Shown here: positions 1-8,678 of the stretch, in pieces
Numbering within the stretch: the first letter of the stretch is position 1
How the letters are laid out: every line of letters starts with the position of its first letter
Assembly (NCBI RefSeq): GCF_018069565.1
Contig: NZ_JAGPNL010000003.1
Location: 124,001-188,000, forward strand
From: Streptomyces tagetis
Lineage (GTDB): Bacteria; Actinomycetota; Actinomycetes; Streptomycetales; Streptomycetaceae
Length of the DNA: 64,000 nucleotides
Direction: 5' to 3'
The notes under the pieces: model-generated
Told to the model about the DNA's origin: nothing
Databases searched by the model: none
Seen by the model: the letters and a program-made list of their open reading frames with translations, nothing else
Position numbers and translations under genes: made by a program

Positions 1-172
1 GTCGCGGAGCCGTCGCGGAGCCGTCGGCCAGCCGGCCGACCCTGCCGGGCCCGGCCCGGAACAACGCCCGGGGATTGCCGAAGTGACGCCCCTCGGGTCA
101 GCCCGGAAAGCGCGGCCGAAAGCCACGCCACCGAGGCCGACGCCCTGGGGCAGAGCGAACGGTCGACAAAAA
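1..172. other. Intergenic edge with short direct repeats
   Basis: No convincing gene. The first bases carry two adjacent copies of an 11-base unit GTCGCGGAGCC followed by a partial third. The stretch lies 3' of the anti-sigma factor gene, which is on the minus strand, so it is probably the spacer to whatever lies left of the window. Confidence 0.4.
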
Positions 173-601
173 TCAGGCGGTCGGCAGGTCCGCGGGAGCG
201 GTCGGCCAGGTCATGCGGATCAGGCCACCGTCCTCGTCCGCCGTGACCTTCACGTCGTCGACAAGACCGCTGATGACCGCGAGGCCCATCTCGTCCTCCT
301 CGGCCTCCGTGTCCGGGGCGGCGCCGCCGGCGGCGCCGCCCGTGACGGCGTGCGGTGCCTCGTCACCGACCTCGATGGAGAACTGCTTCTCCTCCTCGAT
401 CAGCGCCACCGTCACCGGTGCCGTGATGCCCACGTTCCTGTGCAGGCCCACGGCCCGGCTGCACGCCTCACCGACGGCGAGCCTGACCTCGTCGAGGACC
501 GCCTCGTCCACTCCGGCCCGGCGTGCCACGGCTGCCGCCACGAGACGGGCGGTGCGGACATGCTCGGGCAGCGCGCTGAAGCGGAGTTCAACGGTGGCCA
601 T
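173..601 (-). CDS. RsbW/SpoIIAB-like anti-sigma factor, BldG partner
   Basis: This 142-residue protein is a HATPase_c-fold serine kinase / anti-sigma factor. The N-box helix is EVRLAVGEACSRAV (about residues 38-51), a GDE-type G1 segment is near 78-80, and a glycine-rich G2 segment, EMGLAVISGLV, is near 103-113. A Gly/Ala/Glu-rich loop separates G1 from G2. It lies 108 bases downstream of bldG on the same strand. In S. coelicolor the equivalent SCO3548 product (called ApgA in the literature, from memory) binds the anti-anti-sigma factor BldG. The expected role is partner-switching control of a sigma factor through phosphorylation of BldG. The start at 601 matches the usual length of such kinases. 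Confidence 0.9.
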   Translation of the reverse strand: MATVELRFSALPEHVRTARLVAAAVARRAGVDEAVLDEVRLAVGEACSRAVGLHRNVGITAPVTVALIEEEKQFSIEVGDEAPHAVTGGAAGGAAPDTEAEEDEMGLAVISGLVDDVKVTADEDGGLIRMTWPTAPADLPTA

Positions 602-709
602 GCATCCCCCTCGGAGCTACGGGCGTGCTGTCGAGGGTCCGGGCGGACACCGGCCCGGACCCCCCTGGTTCTGCGGGCGCCCCGGGCCGGGGCGGGCCCG
701 GGATGGACG

Positions 710-1051
710 TCAGTCGGTGGCCGCCACCGCCTCCTCCACCGAGGTGTGAATCGGGAACACCTTGGTGAGGCCGGTGATACGGAAAATCTTGAGAATGCGC
801 TCCTGGTTGCAGACCAGGCGGAGCGAGCCCTCGTGGGCACGCACACGCTTCAGGCCACCGACCAGCACACCGAGCCCGGTGGAGTCGAGGAAGTCCACGC
901 CCTCCATGTCGACGACGAGGTGGAAACTCCCGTCGTTCACCAGCTCGACCAACTGCTCACGCAGCTTGGGCGCGGTGTATACGTCAATTTCGCCACCGAC
1001 CTCGACGACCGTACGATCGCCGACGGTACGGGTCGACAGGGACAGGTCCAC
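710..1051 (-). CDS. bldG: Anti-sigma factor antagonist BldG
   Basis: This is a 113-residue single STAS-domain protein of the SpoIIAA/RsbV class. The signature [11 protein letters not shown] lies at residues 53-63, with Ser57 as the expected phosphorylated residue. BldG is required in Streptomyces for aerial mycelium formation and antibiotic production; it acts in the cytoplasm by capturing anti-sigma factors when unphosphorylated. Length and sequence agree with the family along the whole chain. It is the upstream gene of a two-gene unit with the anti-sigma factor at 173-601, a well-known arrangement. About 160 bases separate its start from the divergent helicase gene, so promoters for both must lie there. 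Confidence 0.97.
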
Positions 1052-1212
1052 GGATCCTCCAGCACCTTGCTATCGAGCGGTCGCCCCTCAGGGCTTCGGC
1101 TTGAAGCCCCCAGGACGGTTCGCCAGCCGCGATGGCATTCAATCACTTACCGGCAGGCGTGCACGACGCCTTGGTCCCATTGTCCGTCACGCCAGTGACA
1201 CACTCGGTGCCG

Positions 1213-3678
1213 ATGGCCAAGAATCACCGATCCGATCGACCCCTGGCCGGGCCCGCCTCCCAGGCGTTTCCGGGCACGATCCTGCACCGGCTCGCCGCGG
1301 GACCGAGCCGGTCTGCGCGCATCACTCATACGGAGCACTTGCCCCCGCGCGCGGGCCGTCATGCCGCCTGGCCCGACCGGATTCGCCCGGAGGTGGTCGA
1401 CGCCGTGCGGGCCGCCGGCGTCGAACGCCCCTGGGTCCACCAGGCGCGCGCCATCGAGCACGCGCTGGACGGCGATTCCGTGGTCGTGGCCACCGGCACC
1501 GCCTCCGGCAAGTCCCTGGCCTACCTGGTCCCGGTGCTGTCCGCCCTGCTGGACGGCGCCGGTCCCCTCGCGCCGCGGGCCGGGCGGGGCGCGGCAGCGG
1601 ATCTCGGCGCCGGTGCGCGGAGGGCGGGAGGGCGCGGCGCCACGGCCCTCTACCTGGCCCCCACCAAGGCTCTCGCCGCCGATCAGTGCCGGGCGGTGAA
1701 GGACCTCGCCGAGCCGCTCGGCACGCCCGTACGCGCCGCGGTGTACGACGGCGACACCCCGTTCGAGGAACGCGAGTGGATTCGCCAGTACGCCACGTAC
1801 GTCCTGACCAACCCGGACATGCTGCACCGCGGCATCCTGCCCTCCCATCCCCGCTGGTCGTCGTTTCTGAAGTCGCTCAAGTACGTCGTGATCGACGAGT
1901 GCCACACCTACCGGGGCGTCTTCGGTTCGCACGTCGCCCAGGTGCTGCGACGGCTGCGCAGGCTGTGCGCCCGCTACGGCGCCTCCCCGGTCTTCCTGCT
2001 GGCCTCCGCCACCGCCGCCGAGCCCTCGGTGGCGGCCCGCCGGCTCACCGGAGTGCCGGTGGTGGAGGTCGCCGACGACGCCTCGCCCCGCGGTGAACTG
2101 GTGTTCGCCCTCTGGGAGCCGCCCCTGACCGAACTCCGGGGCGAAAAGGGAGCACCCGTACGGCGTACGGCCACCGCCGAGGCCGCCGATCTGCTCACCG
2201 ACCTCACCGTGCAGGGTCTGCGCTCGATCACCTTCGTCCGTTCCCGGCGCGGGGCCGAGCTGATCTCGGTGATCGCCCAGGAACGCCTGGCCGAGGTCGA
2301 CCGGTCCCTGTCCCGGCGTGTCGCGGCCTACCGGGGCGGCTATCTCCCGGAGGAGCGCCGGGCCCTCGAAGGCGCCCTGCACTCGGGTGAACTCCTCGGG
2401 CTCGCGGCCACCAACGCCCTCGAACTCGGCGTCGACATCTCCGGCCTGGACGCGGTGGTGATCGCCGGCTATCCGGGCACCCGCGCCTCGCTGTGGCAGC
2501 AGGCCGGCCGTGCGGGCCGGTCCGGTGAGGGCGCCCTCGCGGTGCTGGTCGCCCGGGACGACCCGCTGGACACCTTCCTGGTCCACCATCCGGAGGCCCT
2601 GTTCGACCAGCCGGTGGAATCCACCGTCCTCGACCCCGACAACCCGTACGTCCTCGCCCCGCACCTGTGCGCCGCGGCGGCCGAACTGCCGCTGACCGAG
2701 GAGGACCTGCCGCTCTTCGGCCCCACCTGCGAGAAGGTGATCCCCCAACTGGAGGCGGCGAAGCTGCTGCGCCGGCGGACCAGGGCCTGGCACTGGACGC
2801 GCCGCGAACGGGCCGCCGACCTGACCGACATCCGCGGCGAGGGCGGGCAGCCGGTCCAGGTCGTGGAGGCCGGTACAGGCCGGCTGCTCGGCACGGTCGA
2901 CGCCGGTGCCGCCCACACGACCGTCCACGAGGGCGCCGTCCACCTCCACCAGGGCCGTACGTACCTCGTGCGCTCCCTCGACCTGGAGGACTCCGTCGCC
3001 CTCGTCGAGCAGGCCACGCCGTCGTACTCGACGGTCGCCCGCGACACCACGTCGATCTCCGTCCTGGAGACTGACACCGAGATCCCGTGGGGCGACGGCC
3101 GCCTGTGCCACGGCTCGGTCGAGGTCACCAACCAGGTGGTCTCCTTCCTGCGCCGGCGCCTGATCACCGGTGAGGTCCTGGGCGAGACCAAGCTCGACCT
3201 GCCACCGCGGACGCTGCGCACGCGCGCGGTGTGGTGGACGGTCACCGAGGACCAACTCGACGCGGCCCGGATCGGTCCGGAGATCCTCGGCGGCGCCCTG
3301 CACGCCGCCGAGCACGCCTCGATCGGCCTGCTGCCCCTCTTCGCGACCTGCGACCGCTGGGACATCGGCGGCGTCTCGGTGCCGCTGCACCCGGACACGC
3401 TGTTGCCGACGGTCTTCGTCTACGACGGCCATCCCGGCGGGGCGGGCTTCGCCGAGCGTGCCTTCCACACGGCCCGCGACTGGCTGGCGGCCACGCGCGA
3501 GGCCATCGCGTCCTGCGAGTGCGACGCCGGCTGCCCGTCCTGCATCCAGTCCCCCAAGTGCGGCAACGGCAACGATCCGCTGCACAAACGGGGCGCGGTC
3601 CGCCTGCTGACGGTCCTCTTGCGAGGCGCGGAAGGCGACGGGGGCAGTGGTGGCCCACCTCCCGTGACGGACCGGTAG
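1213..3678 (+). CDS. DEAD/DEAH-box helicase of the MrfA/YprA type with C-terminal zinc cluster
   Basis: An 821-residue superfamily 2 helicase. Motif I, GTASGKS, is near residues 96-102; motif II, DECH, near 228-231; motif III, SAT, near 265-267; and the conserved QQAGRAGR motif VI appears about 430. The C-terminus has four clustered cysteines (CECDAGCPSCIQSPKC, about 768-783) as in the DUF1998/MZB domain of Bacillus MrfA, a helicase that helps repair mitomycin-type DNA damage. A similar role in DNA repair is an inference. I chose ATG 1213, beginning MAKNHRSD, because the frame upstream (in-frame ATG at 1132) runs through the bldG promoter region; no strong ribosome binding site decides the matter. 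It diverges from bldG. Confidence 0.85.
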   Translation: MAKNHRSDRPLAGPASQAFPGTILHRLAAGPSRSARITHTEHLPPRAGRHAAWPDRIRPEVVDAVRAAGVERPWVHQARAIEHALDGDSVVVATGTASGKSLAYLVPVLSALLDGAGPLAPRAGRGAAADLGAGARRAGGRGATALYLAPTKALAADQCRAVKDLAEPLGTPVRAAVYDGDTPFEEREWIRQYATYVLTNPDMLHRGILPSHPRWSSFLKSLKYVVIDECHTYRGVFGSHVAQVLRRLRRLCARYGASPVFLLASATAAEPSVAARRLTGVPVVEVADDASPRGELVFALWEPPLTELRGEKGAPVRRTATAEAADLLTDLTVQGLRSITFVRSRRGAELISVIAQERLAEVDRSLSRRVAAYRGGYLPEERRALEGALHSGELLGLAATNALELGVDISGLDAVVIAGYPGTRASLWQQAGRAGRSGEGALAVLVARDDPLDTFLVHHPEALFDQPVESTVLDPDNPYVLAPHLCAAAAELPLTEEDLPLFGPTCEKVIPQLEAAKLLRRRTRAWHWTRRERAADLTDIRGEGGQPVQVVEAGTGRLLGTVDAGAAHTTVHEGAVHLHQGRTYLVRSLDLEDSVALVEQATPSYSTVARDTTSISVLETDTEIPWGDGRLCHGSVEVTNQVVSFLRRRLITGEVLGETKLDLPPRTLRTRAVWWTVTEDQLDAARIGPEILGGALHAAEHASIGLLPLFATCDRWDIGGVSVPLHPDTLLPTVFVYDGHPGGAGFAERAFHTARDWLAATREAIASCECDAGCPSCIQSPKCGNGNDPLHKRGAVRLLTVLLRGAEGDGGSGGPPPVTDR

Positions 3679-3763
3679 TGCTTCGCCAGGGTGTCTCGCC
3701 ACCCGCCGCGTCCAGGAACGGGCGTGATGGGCCCTCCCGGGCGCGAAGGGCTTCGCGCCGGGC

Positions 3764-4597
3764 TCAGGGGCCGTCACCGGGGGCCCGGGCGGCAGGCCGG
3801 GGGTCCAGGGCCGCGTGCCGGTGCTCTGCGACGGGTTCAGGGGCCACCGCCCCGCGCACCCGGGCCCGGACGGCAGGGCCGAGGTCCGTCGCCACACGCA
3901 CCGAGGGCTCGGCGAAAGGTCCCGTGGCCTCAGCCCCTCGCACCGGAGCCTTCACGGCACGCCCCGCCGTGCCGACCGGCTCCGCCCGCCCCGCCGTCGG
4001 CACAGGGCCTCCTGGCCACTCACCCGGCCCCGGGCCTGGGGGCCCCGCTCTCGCACGGACCTCCGCCGCGAAGGGGCCCCGGCCCGACGACGCCGTCACG
4101 TCCGAGATCTGCCCGACGAGCACGCACCGTACGAGCCGCGTGCCCTGGGCCCGCGCGATCCGGTCCGCCTGCTCACAGGCCGCCGTATCGCCACGCGCCC
4201 AGTGGTCCGCCGCCGCGAGCGCCGCGAGATCGGCGCCGCCCGCCGCACGATGGCGGGCCACGACGGCCTGTCCCAGGGCCAGCACGACGCCGAAGACCAG
4301 GCACAGTACGGCGATGGCGACGACGCTCCAGACGGTGGCCGACCCCCGATCACGCCCCGGGCCGGTCCCGGAACCAGGAGCCGGGGACTCCCGCCCCAGG
4401 CCGGTCCCGGAACCAGGAGCCGGGGACTCCTCCGACGCCTCCGACTCCTCCGGAGCCACCGCCGCACCGTGCCGTAGCGGCGCACCGCGCCCCGCCTCCG
4501 TCCCCGAGCCCCCCACGGGGCCTGTACGCGGCCCCGAGGCCCTGCGGAGGCGCGGGGACGCCCGCATCGGCCACCAGAGGATGCCGCGGCCCTTCAT
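3764..4597 (-). CDS. Rv3654c-type TadE-like protein (Tad locus)
   Basis: This 277-residue protein has one membrane-spanning segment (about 92-114), preceded by RGSATVWSVV and followed by an ADLAALAAADH stretch typical of the Rv3654c/TadE-like family found at the end of actinobacterial Tad loci. The N-terminal 85 residues and the C-terminal 110 are low-complexity Pro/Gly/Ala/Arg sequence of unknown role. The start overlaps the stop of tadE by four bases (ATGA), which supports this start and indicates translational coupling. It is probably a minor pseudopilin-like or scaffolding part of the Flp pilus machine; the exact function is unknown. Two 32-base direct repeats lie inside the gene. Confidence 0.75.
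   Translation of the reverse strand: MKGRGILWWPMRASPRLRRASGPRTGPVGGSGTEAGRGAPLRHGAAVAPEESEASEESPAPGSGTGLGRESPAPGSGTGPGRDRGSATVWSVVAIAVLCLVFGVVLALGQAVVARHRAAGGADLAALAAADHWARGDTAACEQADRIARAQGTRLVRCVLVGQISDVTASSGRGPFAAEVRARAGPPGPGPGEWPGGPVPTAGRAEPVGTAGRAVKAPVRGAEATGPFAEPSVRVATDLGPAVRARVRGAVAPEPVAEHRHAALDPRPAARAPGDGP
4360..4430. repeat. Two direct repeats of 32 bases, 39-base period, inside the TadE-like gene
   Basis: The segment at 4360-4391 recurs at 4399-4430. Because 39 is a multiple of three, it encodes a duplicated ESPAPGSGTG-x-GR block in the protein. This looks like replication slippage in a low-complexity linker. Confidence 0.8.
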
Positions 4598-5091
4598 GCC
4601 CCGGTGCCCGTCTCTCGGGCCGACCCGGACCCCGTGCCCCGGGCCATCGCCGGGTCCGGCGCTTGTTCCGCCGCCGCCACCGCCTCCTCGCGTACCTCGA
4701 AGGGCAGGCCACCCAGCACCGGCGGTCGGGCCACCACGACCACACGGACCCGGTCCGCCTCCCGGCTGACCGTGATCCGGGCGCCACGCGGCGCCGCCTC
4801 ACGGGCGACCTCGATGACCGCGTCGGGCGGGTCCTGGCGGGCGGCGGCGCGGGCGCCCGCCCGAGCCGCGTCCACACACTGGATCTGGGCGGCCACGACC
4901 AGGAGCACCCACACCAGGGCCATCGCGAACGCCACCAGCACCGGCAGCACCACGGCGGTCTCCGCCGTCACGAACCCCTCATCACCCGAGCCCGCGGCCC
5001 GCCTCCCGGCCCGTTGGCCGCATCGCCCCCTCTCCCCCGCTTTACCGGCTCCCCGATCCGACCGGCTCGTCTTCCGCTCACATCCGCACAC
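4594..5091 (-). CDS. TadE family pseudopilin
   Basis: A 165-residue protein with a positively charged leader ending in DEGFVTAETAVVLPVLVAF (about 37-55). The Gly-Phe junction, the +5 Glu and the following hydrophobic helix are the hallmarks of a type IVb pseudopilin processed by a prepilin peptidase. The rest is a short globular domain. It sits between the Flp pilin gene (14-base overlap if the start is 5091) and the TadE-like gene (4-base overlap), as in other actinobacterial Tad operons. A start further in, closer to GDEGF, would remove the unusually long leader and cannot be excluded. Confidence 0.8.
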   Translation of the reverse strand: MCGCERKTSRSDRGAGKAGERGRCGQRAGRRAAGSGDEGFVTAETAVVLPVLVAFAMALVWVLLVVAAQIQCVDAARAGARAAARQDPPDAVIEVAREAAPRGARITVSREADRVRVVVVARPPVLGGLPFEVREEAVAAAEQAPDPAMARGTGSGSARETGTGA

Positions 5092-5290
5092 TGAGCGCCT
5101 GCTTCACGATGCGCTGCAACTCGGTGCTGACCGCCCCGCTCGTCACCACCTTGTAGAGGACCACCGCGAACGCCACGGCCGCGACGATGCCCATCGCGTA
5201 CTCCGACGTGACCATCCCCGCGTCCCGTCGCCGCGCCGTCCGTGCCCTGATCGCCAGGGCACGCAGCCGTGCCCGTGCCGCCTGAAACAT
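5078..5290 (-). CDS. DUF4244 / Flp-type pilin
   Basis: A 70-residue protein with a basic leader of about 25 residues, then AGMVTSEYAMGIVAAVAFAVV. The Gly-Met junction followed by Glu at +5 and one hydrophobic helix is the Flp pilin processing pattern, so this is the likely major pilin. I chose ATG 5290 because a GGGGG run lies 7 to 11 bases upstream and because longer versions begin with low-complexity sequence. It lies between tadC and tadE in the same operon. No prepilin peptidase gene is visible in the window, so the processing enzyme must be encoded elsewhere. Confidence 0.85.
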   Translation of the reverse strand: MFQAARARLRALAIRARTARRRDAGMVTSEYAMGIVAAVAFAVVLYKVVTSGAVSTELQRIVKQALSVRM

Positions 5291-5393
5291 CACAACCCCC
5301 GTAAGGTCCGTTCCCACCGCTCGCTTGCTCTTGCTCGTACCTCGGCCGTCGGTCGCCCGCCTCAGTGGCAGGGTGCCGCGCGGTCCCGTCCCG

Positions 5394-6188
5394 TCAGCGA
5401 CCACCTCCTCCGCCCAGCACTCCGCCCGCGAGGCCGATCACGACGGGGAGGACGCCCACCGCGACGAAGGCGGGCAGGAAGCACAGCCCCACCGGAGCGG
5501 TGACCATGACGGCCGCCCGGCGGGCCCTGGTCGTCGTCGCCCGTGCCCGGTCGGCGCGTGCCTGCGCGGCAAGACGGGCGACGGGAGCGGCGGCGGGCAG
5601 CCCGGAGACGTCGGCCCGTTCCAGCAGCCGGGCGAGCGGGCCGGCTCCGGGAAGCTCGGCCAGGGCGTGCCAGGCGCCGCCCGGCTCTCCGCCGAGCCGC
5701 ACTTCCGCCGCGCCACGGGCCAGAGCGTCCCCGAGCGGTCCCCCGAGGGCGTCACCCACCGCCCGCGCCGCGACGACCGGGCCGGCGCCCGCGGCGACGC
5801 AGGCCGCCAGGAGGTCGGCGGCGAGCGGCAGTTGGCGGGCGGCTTCCTCCGCGAGGGCCTTCTCCGCATCCCCGCCTGTCGCCGCTCTCCGGGTCTGCCA
5901 GCGCCACAGGCCCGCCGCGAGCAACAGCCCCACCAGGGCTCCGGCCGCTCCCCCGATCAGGGCCCACCCGGCTCCCGCCGTGCCCAGCAGGGGCAGCCCC
6001 CGACGAACGGCGCCCACCACTTCGGTGCGCCGGGTGCCGGGGCCGGACAGCTCCGGCGTCAGCAGTGCGGTGAGCCGTCCGCGTGCCTTCCGGTCCCGCC
6101 GGGCCGCTCCCGCCCAGTGCGCCAGCGCTCCGGCCGCCGCTACCGTCCCCAGCACCGCCCCCAGCCTGTGGACAACCTCCCCGCTCAT
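5394..6188 (-). CDS. tadC: TadC-like type II secretion system F-domain membrane protein
   Basis: A 264-residue inner-membrane platform protein of the Tad system. It has hydrophobic segments near the N-terminus, a middle pair, and a C-terminal pair ending in an alanine/glycine-rich helix (PVGLCFLPAFVAVGVLPVV). The T2SSF core is in the middle: ARQLPLAADLLAACVAAGAG (about 99-118). The start at 6188 overlaps the end of tadB by four bases, which fixes it. It is expected to pair with TadB and the ATPase TadA to extrude Flp pilin. The longer open frame upstream is only the antisense shadow of tadB. Confidence 0.88.
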   Translation of the reverse strand: MSGEVVHRLGAVLGTVAAAGALAHWAGAARRDRKARGRLTALLTPELSGPGTRRTEVVGAVRRGLPLLGTAGAGWALIGGAAGALVGLLLAAGLWRWQTRRAATGGDAEKALAEEAARQLPLAADLLAACVAAGAGPVVAARAVGDALGGPLGDALARGAAEVRLGGEPGGAWHALAELPGAGPLARLLERADVSGLPAAAPVARLAAQARADRARATTTRARRAAVMVTAPVGLCFLPAFVAVGVLPVVIGLAGGVLGGGGGR

Positions 6189-7060
6189 GCCACCGCCTCC
6201 GCTCCGCGCACGATCCGCGTCACCCACCACACGCCGAGGCCCTCCAAGACGCCGCCGGCCAGCAGACAGCCCAGTCCCGCTCCGGTGTGCAGCAGCACGT
6301 GCAGCGGGTCGGAACCCAGGGCGACGCCCAGGAGGAGCCCCAGGGCCGGAAGGCAGGCGAGCATCACCACTGTCGCGCGGGCACCGGCCAGTTGGGCACG
6401 CAGGTCGGCCCGCTGGTCCCGTTCGGCGCGCAAAGCGGTCTCCAGCCGGTCGAGTCCGGCCGCGAGTCCGGCGCCCTGGTCCACGGCCACCCGCCAGCAC
6501 GCCGCGAGGCCCCGCAGCCCCTCGGCGCCCGGCTGCCGTGCCGCCGCGGTCAGCGCGCCCGGGACGTCCCCGCCGAACCTGGCCGCCGCCAGCAATCCCG
6601 CCCGCGCCTCCCCGAGCCCGCGGAAGTCCCGTGCGGCCCACACCAGCGCCTCGGCCGGCTGCCGTCCCGCCCGCACCTCACCGGCGAGAGCCCCGCACAA
6701 CGCGATCACCGCGTCCTGCCGGCGTTCACCATCGCGCCGGACGCTCCCGGCCCGCCGCACCCCGCGCAGTACCGGCACCCCGGCCGCCCCCGCGACGACC
6801 GGCAGCACCGAACCGCCCAGCACCGCCAGCAGCGCTCCGGCGACGAGGCACCACCACTCGGGGCGCACCCTGCCGTGGGCCCGCAGCAGGGCCTCCCGCA
6901 GCCGGTGCGCCGGGGGCGGCGGACCGGTCCCGGCCGTGCCTCCGTGGGCGAGCAGCAGCCTCGCGCGCCGTACCCCGGGATGTCCTCCGCCCGCCAGCCA
7001 CCCGGCCACCCCCAGACACACCAGGGCCAGTCCCACCGACAACTCACCGATGGTCGTCAC
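6185..7060 (-). CDS. tadB: TadB-like type II secretion system F-domain membrane protein
   Basis: A 291-residue platform protein. It has an N-terminal helix (GELSVGLALVCLGVAGWLAGG), a further hydrophobic pair at about 70-100, the T2SSF signature DQGAGLAAGLDRLETALRAERD around 200, and two C-terminal helices. It starts with GTG 7060, overlapping the tadA stop by 17 bases, and ends inside the start of tadC, so ATPase and both platform proteins are translated as one unit. Its role is to couple ATP hydrolysis by TadA to pilin movement across the membrane. Two consecutive F-domain genes (B then C) are the standard Tad arrangement. Confidence 0.88.
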   Translation of the reverse strand: MTTIGELSVGLALVCLGVAGWLAGGGHPGVRRARLLLAHGGTAGTGPPPPAHRLREALLRAHGRVRPEWWCLVAGALLAVLGGSVLPVVAGAAGVPVLRGVRRAGSVRRDGERRQDAVIALCGALAGEVRAGRQPAEALVWAARDFRGLGEARAGLLAAARFGGDVPGALTAAARQPGAEGLRGLAACWRVAVDQGAGLAAGLDRLETALRAERDQRADLRAQLAGARATVVMLACLPALGLLLGVALGSDPLHVLLHTGAGLGCLLAGGVLEGLGVWWVTRIVRGAEAVA

Positions 7061-8678
7061 CGGCGCACCTCCCTTCCCGCGGCCCCGCTTCGATTCCGTC
7101 GCCGCGCAGCAGTTCCCGCAGCCGCGCCCAGCCCCGCTCCGCCACGAACGCCCCCGGACCCCACCGCAGCGCCGGCACCGTCCGGACCAGGCCCGACGGG
7201 TCCCGTTCCAGGACGTGGACCTCGGCGATGCGGCGCCGCCCGGCCCGGTCGCGTACCAGGTGCAGGACCACCGACAGGGCCGCCGCCAACTGGCTGTGCA
7301 GCGCCGCCCGGTCGAGCCCCGCGGCCGTGCCGAGCGCCTCCAGCCGGGCCGGGACGTCGGCGGCGGCGTTGGCGTGCACGGTGCCGCAACCGCCCTCGTG
7401 GCCGGTGTTCAGGGCGGCGAGCAGGTGGACGACCTCGGGGCCGCGCACCTCCCCGACGACAAGGCGGTCCGGTCGCATCCGCAGTGCCTGTCTGACCAGG
7501 TCCTCCAGGCTGACCAGGCCCGCGCCCTCCTGGTTCGCGGGCCGGGTCTCCAGGCGGACGACGTGCGGATGGTCGGGTCGCAGCTCGGCCGAGTCCTCGG
7601 CGAGGACGATGCGTTCGCCGGGCCCGACGAGGCCGAGCAGGGCGCTCAGGAGGGTCGTCTTGCCGCTGCCGGTGCCTCCGCTGACGAGGAAGGACAGACG
7701 TGCGTGCATGAGGGCCCGGAGCACCCCGTCCCCGCCGGGCGGCACCGTGCCGGCCGCCGCGAGTTCGCCGAGTGTGAAGGCGCGGGGCCGCGCCACCCGC
7801 AGGGACAGGCAGGTGCAGCCGACGGCGACCGGGGGCAGTACGGCGTGCAGCCGGGTCCCGTCGGGCAGCCGGGCGTCCACCCAGGGCCGGGCGTCGTCGA
7901 GCCGCCGTCCGGCGACCCCGGCGAGACGCTGCGCGAGGCGCCGCACCGCACCGGCGTCCGGGAAGGAGACGGGCGTCAACTCCAGTCCGCCGCCCCGGTC
8001 GACCCAGACCCGGTCCGGCGCGGACACCAGGACGTCGGTCACCGCGGGGTCGGCGAGCAACGGCTCCAGGGGGCCCGAGCCGACGAGTTCCGACCGCAGT
8101 TGTTCGGCGGCGCCCAGGACTTCGGCGTCTCCGAGCACCCGTCCCTGATCGCGCAGGGCCTGCGCCACGCGGGCCGGTGTCGGTTCCGCCCCGCGATCGG
8201 CCAGCCACCGCCGTACGCCGTCGAGCAGCCCTGGAGCCGCCACGGGAGTCTCTCCGGCGTCCGTCCCCGAGGACGTCGACGAAGCGCCACCCGACGCCCC
8301 GGCCGTCCCGTGCCCCGGCAACTCGGAGACACCCGCCCCCGCAGCCAGGGGCCTCAGCTCACCGGCGCCGGTCGACCGGTCGGTCCCCGCGTAGGGTCCG
8401 GGGTCGGTCTCCCTGCTCTCCCTCTCCACCGCAGCCCACGACGGCCGCCGCCGCGCAGGGAGTCCAGCCGTGGCCGAGCCCGCCGGGCTCTGAGACGCCG
8501 CCCCTGCGGCAGTGCCGGCGGGGAGCCCCGTGGAAGGCACCGTGCCGCCTCCCGGCACCCCGAAAGCCACGCCCGCAAGCCGTCCGAAGGCCACCCCCGT
8601 GGGCCTCCCGACCGTCACCTCCTCATCCTCCGACGCGACGTACCGCACGGCCGCCTCGCCGCTCGCCTGCGTCCTCAT
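7044..8678 (-). CDS. tadA: TadA/CpaF-type secretion ATPase
   Basis: A 544-residue ATPase of the type II/IV secretion family. Walker A, GGTGSGKTT, is near residues 331-339; the Asp box LAEDSAEL follows; and the His box GTVHANAAADV is near 430. The first ~130 residues are a Ser/Gly/Thr-rich, poorly conserved extension, unlike the compact N-terminus of CpaF. I chose ATG 8678 because it overlaps the stop of ssd by four bases; an upstream extension would read antisense to ssd. It should form the cytoplasmic hexamer that powers Flp pilus assembly, with tadB and tadC directly behind it. Confidence 0.92.
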   Translation of the reverse strand: MRTQASGEAAVRYVASEDEEVTVGRPTGVAFGRLAGVAFGVPGGGTVPSTGLPAGTAAGAASQSPAGSATAGLPARRRPSWAAVERESRETDPGPYAGTDRSTGAGELRPLAAGAGVSELPGHGTAGASGGASSTSSGTDAGETPVAAPGLLDGVRRWLADRGAEPTPARVAQALRDQGRVLGDAEVLGAAEQLRSELVGSGPLEPLLADPAVTDVLVSAPDRVWVDRGGGLELTPVSFPDAGAVRRLAQRLAGVAGRRLDDARPWVDARLPDGTRLHAVLPPVAVGCTCLSLRVARPRAFTLGELAAAGTVPPGGDGVLRALMHARLSFLVSGGTGSGKTTLLSALLGLVGPGERIVLAEDSAELRPDHPHVVRLETRPANQEGAGLVSLEDLVRQALRMRPDRLVVGEVRGPEVVHLLAALNTGHEGGCGTVHANAAADVPARLEALGTAAGLDRAALHSQLAAALSVVLHLVRDRAGRRRIAEVHVLERDPSGLVRTVPALRWGPGAFVAERGWARLRELLRGDGIEAGPREGRCAGDDHR